Below are positions 43,602 through 55,765 of a stretch of DNA of 64,000 nucleotides, one piece after another. The notes beneath the pieces are model-generated. The model worked only from the letters and a program-made list of their open reading frames with translations, was not told the DNA's origin and did not search any database. The DNA lies in the NCBI GenBank assembly GCA_930367215.1, contig OV884059.1:19120945-19184944 (forward strand), given 5' to 3'. The position numbers and the translations under genes are program-made. Numbering within the stretch: the first letter of the stretch is position 1; each line of letters opens with the position of its first letter. The DNA comes from Pollenia angustigena (taxonomy: Eukaryota > Arthropoda > Insecta > Diptera > Polleniidae).

Positions 43602-43653
43602 CATTTTAGTTGATGAGATCAATATTCAGGTAACCAGTAAAAAAAAGTAAAAC

Positions 43654-44990
43654 TTATTCGATTGCTTTGCTAGGAACAGGCGACATATAATTGACCATGA
43701 GAGAAGCATGAATTCTCAAGGTTAATGCCGCAAACACACAATGACTGCCCTTGAGATTTGTTGATTGTCTTTGCATATGCGAGCCTAAATGGAAACTGCA
43801 AGCGTTTAAATCGAATGCCATGTCGGTTGGAATCATTGGGATCCGAGGTATTAAAACATTTTCTCTTTTGTACTTTCCTCTAAGCATTGTTGCTTCGATG
43901 ACGTTATTCATTTTTTTTTTACCGTAAGTCGGGTGCCATTACAAAGACGAAGTTGGTTTATATTTCGTAACATTATGATTACCGATTCAACTTTTAGTTG
44001 GAGATTATTAGGTGATAATCCGGGTAATTCCAGGGATTTTAAACATTTTATTGGATAGTTGAAGACATCGTTCTGAGAAGTAACGGAATCTACCGATTTG
44101 TACGTCTTCAATTCGCCAGCGATTTCACTTTGAATCTTAAGATTCAGTTCGTCGACATTAACTTTTTTCGCAGCTAATATAGCACGTTCGCTCAACCAAT
44201 CATGATTTCTGTAATTTTGTGTAATGTTTGGAAACACCTTTCGGATGAGTTCGGACTTTGATTCGGTGAACTGGCAGAAATTGAAATATCCACCGGGATT
44301 TTGCCGTTTCCTATGTCCAGCAATTGTTTGGAAAATAAATCTCGAGATTGATTGTTCTGCAGCTAGACCCGCATGTTCAGAGTCAATTTGGGTTTCCTAA
44401 CGTGTTTCCACACAGCAGACGACTTCAAACATGCATTAAATTCATGGGCGGGCGTTGATCGTGGTATCACTGACAGTGTTTGCCGAAAATCACCTGCCAA
44501 CAAATCATCATACCTCTAAATCGGCTTTGATTGTTTCGTAGATCTTGCAACGTTTTGTCTAATGCCTTCAAAGATTTTTTATGCGCCATTGTACATTCAT
44601 CCCAAACGAACAGTTTGCTTTGGTGCAAAACTTTGGCCATCGCACTGTTCTTCGACATGTTGGCTTTTCATTGGTCTGCACTTTTAATGGCAACTTAAGT
44701 GCTAAATGAGCAGTTCGACCGCCTTCCAACAATGTAAATGCAATTCCTGATGATGCGAGTCTGCGGGCGTATCGTTGCCAAAATTAACGCGATTAAAAAA
44801 GTTTTCCCAGTTCCACCGGGAGCGTCTAGAAAAACAAATCCCTCCAGCTTCATCTTTCCATCTTTCATGAGGGTGTCGTAGGCATATTTTTGTTGTCAAT
44901 TCAACAGTGGAACATTTGTTCGAACGGATTCCCTTAAGGCATCGCAAAATCGGTGCAACTGTTTTCCGATTTTAGATAAATAGAAAAGGT
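43654..44990 (-). pseudogene. Helitron/Helentron PIF1-like helicase pseudogene (C-terminal part)
   Basis: Minus-strand coding relic reading, in order: LMKDGKMKLEGFVFLDA, then the Walker A loop PGGTGKTFLI (about 44810-44822), GIAFTLLEGGRTAHLALKLP, the Walker B-type LFVWDECTMAHKKSL (about 44577-44625), QDLRNNQSRF, then FPNITQNYRNHDWLSERAIL, NLQLKVESVIIMLRNIN, LCNGTRL and [13 protein letters not shown]. This is the superfamily 1 helicase half of a Helitron Rep-helicase, which unwinds DNA in rolling-circle transposition. Several frameshifts and at least two deletions break it, and the Rep/HUH half is absent. Truncation is at about 44990. The DINEs around it are the kind of element such a protein mobilises. 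Confidence 0.9.
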
Positions 44991-45252
44991 GGGCGCAAAA
45001 GTAGCCGTGGTAAATTTTTCTTTCGATGAAAACTTAAAATGGATTAATACGAACATTTGAAAGAAAAATTAGTCAAACGGATGGAGCCGTTTTCTGATAT
45101 TAGGTAAATCGAAAAAGGGGGCGTTATAGTGGGCGTACAAACCTAAGTTGGACCATGGCGATCATTTTAAAGAAAAAATCGTCCAAATTGGCCAAGCCGT
45201 TCTCAAGTTTGCGATTTGCAACACAAAACATTTCATTTTTATTTATATACAT
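44991..45252. repeat. DINE/Helitron-like non-coding repeat
   Basis: Two related segments (GGTGGGCGCAAAAGTAGCCG and GGGGGCGTTATAGTGGGCGT) follow GATTTTAGATAAATAGAAAA-type phrases, as in DINE bodies. Probably the 5' flank of the helicase relic or another element; bounds unclear. Confidence 0.35.
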
Positions 45253-45987
45253 AACTAGCATACACCCGCTACTTCGTTAGCGTCTCCTTTTTCTTCGTGG
45301 ACATTTTCTATGCCAAAGTTTATTTTTCTACGTTTAAACTTATTTAAATTCTAGCATTTAACCCGCTACTTTAGTAGAACCAATAAGCTAAAGAAAAATG
45401 TCAAATTTCACGTATTTCCTTTTTTGGGTACTATATTTTTCGCCAATCAAAGTATCAAAAATTTCAGTACAGTAGTGGTAGCCCATAATTTAGTACGAAT
45501 ATGTCAATGAATGAAGGAAAATGTTTTGTAAAAAAAAGTACCAAACATAGTTACGATTTTTACCCCTTAAATGTTCGAATTTTGAAAAAGTACCAAATTA
45601 TTATACGTATTTTTTTGATAAGTTTCGAATGTGGTATTAACTTTGTTTCTATGTTCATTGGTTCAAAAGATGGCAAAAAAGTACTAAAATTCAGATTTTA
45701 CCCGTTTACTCGCTAATAGTGCCGAATTTAAAAAAAAGTACCAGACACCTGTCCGCTTATTTTTCTAAAGAACAACGATAGGTATTACCTTTATTTTGCA
45801 TCTTTTTTAGTTTTGGAGGTATACATACGGTTACCGAATTTTCCCGTTTTTACCCCCTAAACATTCGAATTTCGAAAAATCCCGTCTTAGTGGATCGATT
45901 TGGGGAGTGACCAATCGCTAGTCCAAATTTCAAGTTTCTAGGGTCAGTGGTTTGGGCTGATCGATGATGAATGAGTCAGTCACTAAC
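45253..45987 (+). repeat. CTAGC-type interspersed repeat, copy 3 (interrupted)
   Basis: Starts ACTAGCATACACCCGCTACT and contains repeated TTTTTACCCCYTAAA...TTCGAATTT and AAAAAGTACCAAA phrases. It ends at GATGAATGAGTCAGTCACTAAC, where a hAT inserted; the tail resumes at 49193 with GCAGCTCTTTTATACATATATATG. This places the repeat as older than the hAT. Confidence 0.55.
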
Positions 45988-46487
45988 CATAGCTGTAAGA
46001 TGTGAATAAAATAGAAAATTAAATTTTTTAAACTGGATTTTTAGCTAATATTTTTCGCTGAAAATAAAATCAATCTATGTTAAAATTTTATTGATATAAA
46101 TTTTTGATAATTTATTTTTCTTGAATCAATTTAAATTCGATAATAATGTTTTTAAAATGAAAAACAAAAATTGTAGATTGAATTATCTTTTTACATTAAA
46201 TATACAATTTATTAATATTCGTTGAAACATAATAAAATTTTATATATTTGAATATAAAAAACTTGAATAATATTCATATTTATTTTATTAAAATGTAAAG
46301 AAATCTAATACAAACTAAATGATTTTATTCAAAAAACTATAAAAAATTTAAAAATATTTAAATTATAAATTATTGAATACATGATATTCAAAAAAAAATA
46401 TATAAAATTTTGTATTCCAAAAATTTTTTAACAAATTATTTTATTTTATTTTGTTTAAACCAAATTTATTAAAATTACAAAACATTC

Positions 46488-48511
46488 TAGTCTTGAAGAA
46501 CAATACAGGAGTTTGCTTTAAGAACTGTTTTTAAAATTAATAGTTGTTCAAAATGATCATCAGTTAAAGAATTTCTCCTTGGGCTATTCAATAATCCTGC
46601 TAGTGAAAAAAGTCTCTCGACTGGTGCTGAAGATGTAATTGGTGTGTTATATTTTAAAAAAAATTCATAGATTCTCGGATATTTCTTTAAGTTTTTTAAA
46701 GATACATCAATATCGCTGAGATATGATAATAGTTCATTTTCAGATGGTGTTATAACCTTTTCATTTGCATCTAGAAACAAAGAAAACATAATTTAAAAAA
46801 GAATAAAGAAAACTTCCGGGGAATTTTTCTTTAACACTTTTATCTACTTAAAAAAGCAATTCTGGCGTATACGCAAGCTCTAATCTGGCTGACTTGTTTA
46901 TAAGGGGAAAAAGTTTGTATCAAATTTAACGATACAAGTGTGAAGATAAAAGTTTTTTTAAAGCATGTGAAAGTTTAAGCATGTTAAAAATTTATTATTG
47001 ATAATTAAGTTACCTGTTCCATACTCTAAAAATGACGCACATTGTCTAACATCACAATTCGGTTGCACATTTTGTGCAACTATTACTTTGTTCATTTCAG
47101 AAATTGCAATTTCATGTATATTGCATTTGTTTACATGAGTTGTCTCAGAAATAATGTTATACCATTTTAATTTTACTTCTGGGTGACTTACGGATGCTAT
47201 TATCGCGTCATGTGAAATTTCATTTAACGAAAAAAATCATTAAAGCGGCGATGGATACAGTCAGCTCGTTCAAAATATTTTCTTTGATAACGCTACATTC
47301 GTTCAACACAATTTTTCGAAGTTTAAGTTTTATTGTAATTAACGTAGGCAACAAAAACCCATAAAATACTCCTTCTGACTGTAAAAAGTCAATTGCCAAT
47401 GAAATGGGCTCCATTAATAATACGTAATTTTTAAGATATTGAATATCTATGCTTGTAAAAGACGATATACTTAGAGCTTTACAAACGTCTTCCAGTTTAT
47501 TTTCAAATTTAAGCAATCTTTTTACAGAATCATATAACGAATTCCATCTTGTAACCGTAGGTGTTAAACAATTTTCATTTTCTAAAATTTTAGAAATTGC
47601 CTCGAAGGTTTTGGGCCTGCTGCATTTGTTCCATATATCATTGCATTTGCCAATAGTCTATAATATTAAAGATTATAAAGTAAATCAAGTAAGAAAGTAA
47701 AGTCGGTAAGGCCCGACCATGATACCCTACACCACAGTATTAAAAGACCAGAATGATGTATGGATTTATACAAAATTCCTTGTGCCAAATATTATCTAGA
47801 TATCTTCATCTATATCGCTTGTCACCAAAATGTATGTCCATACCAAAAAATTGTCTTAACATGCTTTTTAGTCTATCGATATATGTATATTAATCTAGTC
47901 CAATAGATGTTATAGGTATCAGCACAAATAAATAAAACGATTTCCCCTATTGTGGTGTGGCTATAAAAATTCCGTAAAGATAATATTTAACTTAAAATTA
48001 CCTTAAAATGAAATGGGCCAATCAAATAATTCTAATTTCTGTATCAACAATACGTTCATGCTCTTTTGGATCGATATTTTAAAGTTTTTTTTTGCCGGAT
48101 CATAGAAGATTCCAAGACGGAAGAGGGTTACATTTTTAGACATTAAATCCTACTTTCGTGGTCTTTGAAGTTTGGTTGTAAAATTTAAATTACATACAAC
48201 ATGTTTTTTTACGCGGTAACTTATACCTACATAAAAGGTGTTCGCTCCAAATTTTACTTTTTACTTTTTTAATATAAAGGAACAAAAATCTGCTTAGCTA
48301 ACTGGAATCTAAACACTTTTAAGTTTTGCCATACAAATAAGAACACCTTAAATGCTCATACATAGTAGCTTAATTTTACAGTTTCGTTACTTACATCTTT
48401 TATATCAAAATATTTTTTTATTATTTTTCTTCTTCGGTTTTGTTTTTCCGGTATATAAGAAGGATCTTTTTCAATGTCGTCGCTTGAGAAATCTTCTTCA
48501 CACGAACTCAT
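46488..48511 (-). pseudogene. hAT transposase pseudogene (multi-exon)
   Basis: Exon 1 (48511-48395, 39 codons) starts MSSCEEDFSSDDIEKD and has a GTAAGT donor. A middle part (about 47690-47014) reads IWNKCSRPKTFEAI, TVTRWNSLYDSVKRLL, the typical hAT 'TRWNS.y' motif, then YGFLLPTLITIKLKL; after a frameshift in a T-run near 47228 it continues SHPEVKLKWYN to a GTAACT donor. An acceptor TTTCTAG leads at 46770 to the last exon, with KYPRIYEFFLKYNT and SSAPVERLFSLAGLL, the dimerisation region, ending at a stop. The DINE at 47684-47968 separates exon 1 from the middle. The early RNase H core (first catalytic D) is not identified. Confidence 0.88.
47684..47968 (-). mobile_element. Short DINE-1/Helentron-like insertion
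   Basis: Starts ATCAAGTAAGAAAGTAAAGT with the GTCGGTAAGGCCCGAC hairpin and ATACCCTACACCACAGTATT, and ends CTATTGTGGTGTGGCTATAA. It lacks the tandem units of longer copies. It sits in the hAT transposase gene. Confidence 0.75.
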
Positions 48512-49219
48512 TTTAATTTTCACAAAAAGTTTAATTATCTATTAAACAATAATATTATGTATTTTTTGTAAGAATTTGTAAAACTTTTTATTTCAAATAT
48601 TGAAAAAAAATTGACAACTTTCTTTTTTCTTTATAATAAATCAAGGAGGTATTTATAATTTTTTTTTTCAAATAATATTATTTGGAAGTTTTTTTTGTTG
48701 AATTATGGTATTTACAATTTTTTTTTTAAATAAAACTATTTGGAAGTTTTTTGTGTTGAAAAAAATTATTTGTAAATTTTTTAATGAATATTGAAAAAAA
48801 CGAATATTTTTATTTGAATCAAATCAGAGAAAAATATTTAAAATTTTTTTAAGTAGATTTTTTTACAAAAAATTTTGTTAATTTGTATATTGAATAACAA
48901 AATATCATATATCTTAATCTTAGTCGATTAATATAAAAATAAATTTAATTTATCGTAAATTTATTTAAATTCATGGAATTGAAATATGATTAAACTTGGC
49001 CAACAAGCAAATAAAACAAAATTTGAAATATTTAATTTCAAATTTACAAAGTCGGATTTCAGTTATGTGATTAACGATATCAGATGATTTTTGTTAATTT
49101 GTATTCTTCATATTCTGATAAAATTTATATTTATTTAGTTTTAACAAATATTTGCTATTAAAATATTCGTAATACGCAGCTATGTCACTAACGCAGCTCT
49201 TTTATACATATATATGTAC

Positions 49220-49790
49220 AGAAGAAATAATTTTTGCAAGAAAGCGCCAGTTTTTACACTGCAACTTCCTTGATTTTTTTCATATTATGAGTTAACATAC
49301 TTAAATACGTTTTCCCATGCCTTTAACAAATTCTGAGCAATAAGAAATATTGCTTTGTTGTTCTGCCGACGTTATTGCCAATTTGCTGAGATATTTATCT
49401 TTAATGTAGACCTGGGGTAATGGTATGATTTTAGGAATTTATTCTTCGCTCAATATTTCTTTTGCATTGTGGGTCGTCATAAAGATCCCGTTCTAAAAAT
49501 CACAAAAATTTTCAAACATTTACCGACAAATTTAACAACCATACTCTCAATTGCGCAGTAAAAATAAATTACGACGTTTCTTTAATGTTGAGTTCAAAAA
49601 ATTTCTGTATATCAAAGTGAAAAGTAGAAGTACTAATTGCGTGTTAATTTTAAAAATAATCTAATTAAGCAGCTGTCAAAAAATTAAAAATCCAAACAAC
49701 AACAAAACAGAAAGTGCTGAAAAAATTTAAAAATAAGAAAGAAAAAAATCAAGTAAACGTGTTACATACATATATTCATTAGTAGCGAAT
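49220..49790. other. Unassigned, with a short open minus-strand stretch
   Basis: Minus strand around 49300-49480 reads MTTHNAKEILSEE, a stop, then IPLPQVYIKDKYLSKLA and ISYCSEFVKGMGK. I cannot assign it; it could be an exon fragment of another transposon. The rest shows nothing. Confidence 0.3.
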
Positions 49791-50235
49791 CTGTGATACC
49801 CTCCACGGTGAGTAAGAATATTTCAAGAATACGCTTTATATGGGATCTATAAAAAATTACATAACTAATATTTACTCAAACTGACCTTATAATTTGACCT
49901 TATTTAAAAAAAAAAAAAAAATATCATGATTCGTTTTGGTTTTAGACGATTTTCCGGAGGGGATTTTAAATTGGACCTATAGTAAATTGTAGACCAATCA
50001 TCCTAAAATTCGAAATTATATTTGGGACTCATGGGCAAGTTGGGAAATTAAGACTTTTACATGAGTCTTTAATTATTATTTAGATATCTTCATCTACTTG
50101 AGATCTGAGGAGGTTTATATGGGACCTATGGTTAATTTTAGATCTACCAGCTCATCATTTTGTCATGACTAGGGATGAGATTTTCATGCACCATAATTTT
50201 GGATCTACCAGCTCATCATTTTGGCATGACTAGGG
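49791..50235. repeat. DINE-like fragment with a 65-bp tandem duplication
   Basis: GTGATACCCTCCACGGTGAG and TTTATATGGGACCTATGG are DINE phrases. A 65-bp block (GATCTACCAGCTCATCATTT...CATGACTAGGGATG) occurs twice in a row at about 50131 and 50196. Confidence 0.5.
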
Positions 50236-50330
50236 ATGCGATTTTCATGCATTAAAAAATCGAAAATATGTGCATAAAATATGCACTAAAAAGTCCAAAA
50301 TATGCATTAAAAAATAAAAAATATGTTATA
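50213..50330 (+). repeat. hAT-like terminal fragment with ATGCATTAAAAA motifs
   Basis: TAGGGATGCGATTTTCATGC followed by repeated TATGCATTAAAAA/ATATGCACTAAAAAG resembles a hAT end with subterminal repeats. No right end was found. Confidence 0.4.
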
Positions 50331-50740
50331 TAATGTTTTCTTTTCTAAAAAATAATGATGCATTATAGTTGTGTAATATATTTATTAGGTTACACAAACC
50401 CTTACAAAGTGATACATTTTTCTAAATTACAATGGAACAAAATAATAGCTACGTTTTACACTCAACACTAATGTGTATTTAGCGTGTTAAATATTGAATG
50501 CGAAGTTTGTACTAAAAGCGATATTCACCACGCTTGTAGCAATTTTCAACATAAAATTTTCTTACAATTCCAATAAGCGTTAACAGCACTGATTTTCAAT
50601 AATAAATGTCAGTTGTTGTTAAAAATTTTGCGACAAAAAATATAATAAAAGTAAAACAAACGAAAAACAAAAAGTTTTTATATCCATCACAATATAACTA
50701 AAAATCACAATATAACGCAAATTGTCCGCAAACACAAGAA

Positions 50741-51998
50741 AAACAAGTTAGAGTGCTATATTCGGCTGTGCCGAATCTTTGATACCCTCCACCGACAGTT
50801 CGAATGTTTAAAGAGTAATATTTGTATGATGTTAATATTATCTTAAACTGTAACGATTTGTTATCATTTATGGTTTTAGGCGACTAAACTGTTTTCCGGT
50901 AGTAGGGTTTATATGGGCCCTAGGGTAAATTATGGACCGATCTTCACGAAATTTTACAGTCTTTTTCCCAGTTCTATAAAACTTTGATGTACCAAATTTT
51001 GTTATGATAGCATTATTTTTTACGGATTTAGGCGTACTAAACTGTTTTCCGGGAGAAGGGTTTATATGGGGCCCAGGGTAAATTATGGAGCGATCTTCAC
51101 GAAATTACACAGTTTTATTTCTTGTCCTATAAAACTTTGATGTACCAAATTTTGTTATGATAGCATTATTTTTTACGGATTAAGGCGTACTAAACTGTTT
51201 TCCGGGAGTAAGGTTTATATGGGGCCCAGGATAAGTTATGGACCGATCTTCACAAAATACCACAATTTTATTTCTTGTCCAATAAAACTTTGATGTACCA
51301 AATTTTGTTATGATAGCATTATTTTTTACGTTTTTAGGCGAACTAAGTTGTTTTCCGGAAGTAGGTTTTATATGGGGCCTATGGTAAATTATGGACCGAT
51401 CTTCACGAAACTTAACAGTTTAATTTCTTGTCCTATGTAACTGTGACGTGCCAAAATTTGTAATGATAGCATTGTTAGTTAGGGTTTTAGGCTTAATATA
51501 CTGTTTTCCGGGAGTAGGGCTTATATGGGGCCTAGGGTAAATTATTGACGGATCTTCACAAAATTTCACAGTGTGATTTCCAGTTTAATAAAACGAATTG
51601 TTGCGAAATCTTATATCATTCTGTGCATTTTTCCACCATTTATGTTAGTTTTTGTAACAAAATTATCAATTTTTTTTAGGTGGTGGTTCCACATTTTGAT
51701 TCATAGCTCAGATCCTATTGAACCGATTTTGCTGAATTTCAATCCCAAACTGCTTAGGATAACTACAAGCAATTTGACACCAAGTTTGTTGATTTCTTTT
51801 GAGTTTTTCGAAAGTGAGCGTGTTTTCAACAGACGGACAGACGGACAGACAGACGGACATGGCTAAATCGACTTAAAATTACTCAAGGACCCAGAATATA
51901 TATACTTTATAGGGTCTGAGATGAATAGTAAAAAAGTTTCACACGGAATGACAAACTGAATATACCCTCTTCACAACTAATTGTGGTGGAGGGTATAA
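50741..51998. mobile_element. DINE-1-like element with five ~153-bp tandem units
   Basis: Starts AAACAAGTTAGAGTGCTATA with the hairpin ATTCGGC-TGT-GCCGAAT. Five units beginning TTTTAGGCGNACTAAACTGT (about 50876, 51023, 51176, 51329 and 51482), each with CCGGGAGTAGGGTTTATATG, give a period near 153 bp. It then shows (GACGGACA)n at 51834-51860, ATATATACTTTATAGGGTCT, and ends AATTGTGGTGGAGGGTATAA. The 97-codon frame at 51573-51866 ends in this simple repeat and is not a gene. Confidence 0.75.
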
Positions 51999-52320
51999 AA
52001 ATACTTGCTTGCATAAAAAAGTTCTTTACGCAGATGCAAAAAATGGTATTATCTCACACTCAGTTATAACTGCGGGTAAGAAATGGAACAAATTTGCCAT
52101 TTATTGTTGCAACATGTTTAGAAAGGAAAACGACAACTTCTCACATTTTTGCATATATTTTTAGAATGGAACAAAAACCCGCACGAATGGTAGCATATAT
52201 GGAACATTATTGTCAGAAAAGAAAACACCATTAAACATTTTCAATACAAATGCTTTTTTATATTATTATTACATTATCAAAAGTTAACCTATTCGGACAC
52301 AAAAAACTTTTGCACATGAA

Positions 52321-52933
52321 AAACAAGTTAGAAAGTATAGTCAGTCAAGCCCGACCATATGATACCCTACACCACAGCATTTAAAAACACATAATGCTTA
52401 TGTGCCCATGTAAATATGGATTTATCTATGTTTATAAACTTCATGAAAATCGGTTTGAAAGGCAGAAATTGCCCCCTGCCTCCCCTTGTGGTCCTATTTT
52501 TTAAAAACTGTATAGCTAATGTGTCCCTATAGATATGGATCTATCTATGTTTTAAATTTCATTAAAATTGGTTTGAGAGGCAGAAATTGCCCCTATCTCC
52601 CCTCGTGGTCCTTTGTGTCCATATACGTATGGTTCTATCTATGTTTTAAATTTCATTAAAATCGGTTTGATAGTTTCTGAGAGAAAGAAATTTCCCCCTA
52701 TCTTCTCTCGTGGTCCTACGATACGGCCCATTTTCAATAGGCTTGGTCCTTGTGCCAATAAGAACCTATGACCCAAATTTTATCAAATTGTCTCCAAAAT
52801 TGCGACCTGTACTTTGCGCACAAGGTTACATGGACAGCCAGCCAGCCGGACGGACATCGTTAGTTCGACTCAGAAAGTGATTCTGATCAGTACAAATGCA
52901 TAATACCCTCTCCACAATTGTGGTGTGGGTATA
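52321..52933 (-). mobile_element. DINE-1/Helentron-like element (TCGGGC type)
   Basis: AAACAAGTTAGAAAGTATAG, the CAGTCAAGCCCGACC hairpin region, ATAGGACCACGAGGGG-type units in reverse, GCCAGCCAGCCGGACGGACA, and ACAATTGTGGTGTGGGTATA. Same type as 4549-5773, opposite orientation. Confidence 0.75.
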
Positions 52934-53395
52934 ATAAACACTCAAATAATTTATTTATAGAATATACCTACATATATTTTCTAATTCAGATCCCACATTT
53001 GATTCCAGCAGTACGATTCTCTATTCAATTTTAACATAATTTAAAACGTTAAAAGCATTTAACATCAAAGTTAACGTACATTTTATTCAGTAACTTTTTT
53101 AACAATAATGTTTACTGCTATGTTCTATCTTAAAGTCAGGTATTTAAAAATTATCTTAACGGAAAAATATTTTTCATTGTTTATTTTTAAATTCGTAGTT
53201 ATTTTTAAAAAAAAAATATAAAAAAAATAAAACAAACAAATAAACATTTTGGCAAATAAAGCCACATTAATTTAATGATATTAAAAAATTATTTTTTTTG
53301 GGAATTTATAAATATCATTAAAAAGTTTACATTTTAGATGCAGTTTATGGAATAGTGTTTTCTTTTCTACACAAAAAATAAGTGGTAGACTTTCC
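52934..53395. other. Unassigned AT-rich sequence
   Basis: No gene or element boundary is recognised. Confidence 0.5.
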
Positions 53396-53860
53396 AATCA
53401 TGTCGCTGTTAGCAAATTTTTGCGAATTTCCGCTAATTTAGCGAATTTCCCCTAAACCGAATTTTTGCCATTCCAATTTTTCGCTATTTTTGCAAGAAAA
53501 AATTATATAATCCGACAATTTGTTTTTTAAGCGATTACCAATAAATTTTACGTTGTTTTGCAAGTTTGCAATTTTTCGCGAATTTTAGCCATGTTCGCGA
53601 TATAATCGATATTTCCCTGTGGTTCTTTAGAGCTTTAACGATTTTTAATAAATAGCTGCTGTTTGCAAATTTTTGCGAATTTCCGCTAATTGAACAATTT
53701 TTATCGAATTTTTGGCAATTCCTTATAATTTTAGCGACTTTTAATCAATTGTATAGCTTGTTTGATATATTAAAATTTTTCGCTATTTTTGCAAATTTCA
53801 GAATTTTTGCAATTTTCGCTAGACTAGCAAAACCTAATTTTGACCGAATTTAATCTAATC
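53396..53860. repeat. GCGAATTTCCGCTAATTTAG repeat cluster
   Basis: Phrases GCAAATTTTTGCGAATTTCC, CGCTAATTTAG and CGAATTTTTGCCATTC recur about four times, and the same set is found at 14560-15010 inside hAT copy 1. Probably a degenerate non-autonomous element with internal repeats; bounds and class are unknown. Confidence 0.45.
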
Positions 53861-53940
53861 ACCAACATAATCACTATTATTCTGCGTTTCGATTCAATCT
53901 CACTTGAATTCGGTTTCAAGAATATGGTTGATTGTATTTA

Positions 53941-54559
53941 AAACAAGTAAGAAAGTAAAGTCGGTCATATGATACCCTACACCACAGTGTTTAAAAACTT
54001 ATGTGTCCATGTAATTATGGATTTATCTATGTTTATAAACTTCATGAAAATCGGTTTGAAAGTTTGTGAGAGGCAGAAATTGCCCCCTGCCTCCACTTGT
54101 GGTTCTATTTTTAAAAACTGTATAGCTAATGTGTCCCTATAGATATGGATCTATCTATATTTTAAATTTCATTAAAATCGGTTTGAAAGGCAGAAATTGC
54201 CCCTATCTCCCCTCGTGGTCCGATTTTTTTTAAAAATTTATACATTTCGTGTCAATATAGATACGGTTCTATTTATGTTTTAAATTTCATTAAAATCGGT
54301 TTGATAGTTTCTGAGAGGAAGAAATTTCCACCTATCTTCCCTCGTGGTCCTACGATTCGGCCCATTTTCAATAGGCTTGGTTCTTGTGCCAATGGACATG
54401 GACAGCCAGCCAGCCAGCCGGACGGACATCGTTAGTTCGACTCAGAAAGTGATTCTGAGTAGATCGGTATACTTAAAGAGTCTAGGACCAATATTTTAAG
54501 GCGTTACACACATCAGCACAAATGCATAATACCCTCTCCACTATTGTGGTGTGGGTATA
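53941..54559 (-). mobile_element. DINE-1/Helentron-like element (TCGGGC type)
   Basis: AAACAAGTAAGAAAGTAAAG start, with the hairpin reduced by a small deletion (GTCGGTCATATG), the same internal units, CAGCCAGCCAGCCGGACGGA and the CTATTGTGGTGTGGGTATAA end. Confidence 0.75.
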
Positions 54560-55062
54560 AATATTTAACTTATTATTTTAAATTTATGGATAAAAGTTAT
54601 TTCAACAGAATGATGATTCAAATATACAGTTACGGACAAAAAAATAGGATCAATTATTCCAAGTTTATATTAAATCAAAAAAATATATATAAAACTACCA
54701 CGTTTTTGTTTAAAATTTGTTATAACATTTCTTGCAAAGTTCGTTGCTATTATATTAAACTAAAACTAAAAAAAAATAACTTAATTTAATAAAAAAAAAT
54801 GATGTATGATTTTTAATGGACAATAAAAATAAAAAATTACAAAAACGTTTAACAAAACAAACTTTCAGCGCTGTTCTGGAAATCGATACGCAAAAATTTG
54901 GAAGTTGTTTTTTAATGTAATTTTTATAATTAGAAATAAAGAAATATTTGCTAAGGGTGTTTTGTTAGAGTGACACAACATGGAGTTGGCATCACTGCTT
55001 TATTTGAGCACCCATTTAACAGCTGATAGTTGCTTTTTGTTAAGTTTGCTTTGAAATTACAT

Positions 55063-55765
55063 AAGCGGTATTCAATGTTTGTTGCGTTTTAGGTTGCAAC
55101 GGTTTGGTAGTGCAACAATTTTATCATTGACAGTGAGCGGTATTTTAAACAACTTTGCAATGCTAGATGCAAATTAAATAACAGCTGTTTTACGGAATTA
55201 TTGGTCGTGAAAATTTACAAAAAGGTGTTTGATTATTTTGTGAAATTGTTTTAAAATGCCATGAAGCAGTGCAAAAGAAAATATTAATGCAGCGTACCTT
55301 CCACCTTATAATATCCCAGGTTGCATTGATACCGCTTTTTTCAATAAATTTCTTATAAGACATTTGAGCTGTTGGTGTCTGAATAATAATAATAAAGCAA
55401 TTGCTTTTGAAAAATTAGGAACTTCTCTTAAATACTAACCTCTATGTTTTCTGACTCCTCCAATTAATCCAAAACAGTTTTTATTTCATCTGTCGTCCAC
55501 TTTTTGTTGGTTTTTTCTCTTTTTGATTTTTTATTTAGAGTTGTAGGCTCCATATCTTAAATTTTGTTTCACGATTCTAAATTATTGTTAACAAATGTCA
55601 GCTGTTTGAGTATCAGCTAAACAGTTTTAGTGTTGGGCAAAAGTAATGATGTGACAATTGCAATTCTGTATATTTTGTTGTTAGATTGCAAACAAAAGCT
55701 ACAATATTTTGCATTTGCACTTTCGCAAGACCATTCGCACCAAACACTGAACTCCGCTATTATGA
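55063..55765 (-). mobile_element. PIF/Harbinger-like relic inside the mariner-like element
   Basis: AGCGGTATTCAATGTTTGT at about 55064 faces ACAAACACTGAACTCCGCT-type sequence ending near 55762, and a second facing copy (TTGCATTGATACCGCTT) ends at about 55338. GCGGTATT recurs at 55134. Exact bounds are uncertain. It holds a Myb-like fragment, which supports the PIF/Harbinger assignment. Confidence 0.45.
55438..55553 (-). pseudogene. Myb/SANT-like fragment (PIF/Harbinger accessory protein)
   Basis: From an ATG at 55553 on the minus strand it reads MEPTTLNKKSKREKTNKKWT, TDEIKTVLD, a stop, and LEESENIE, then a GTTAGT-like donor. 'WT.dEi..lLd.l.es' is the first helix of the Myb/SANT-like domain found in the second protein of PIF/Harbinger elements. 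A stop replaces the residue after LD. Too short to be functional. Confidence 0.55.

Larger units (their letters stand above)
45988..49184 (-). mobile_element. hAT element with recognisable exons, interrupted by a DINE
   Basis: Ends CATAGCTG at both sides with an exact 8-bp TSD TCACTAAC at 45980-45987 and 49185-49192. 3197 bp, of which 285 bp is an inserted DINE. It carries most of a transposase gene on the minus strand, from ATG to stop, making it the most complete autonomous-type hAT here. Coding damage and the insertion show it is inactive. Confidence 0.88.

Noticed and set aside
51573..51866. 97-codon plus-strand ORF ending RRTDGQTDGHG
   Set aside because: It lies in a DINE and its tail is the (GACGGACA)n DINE block.
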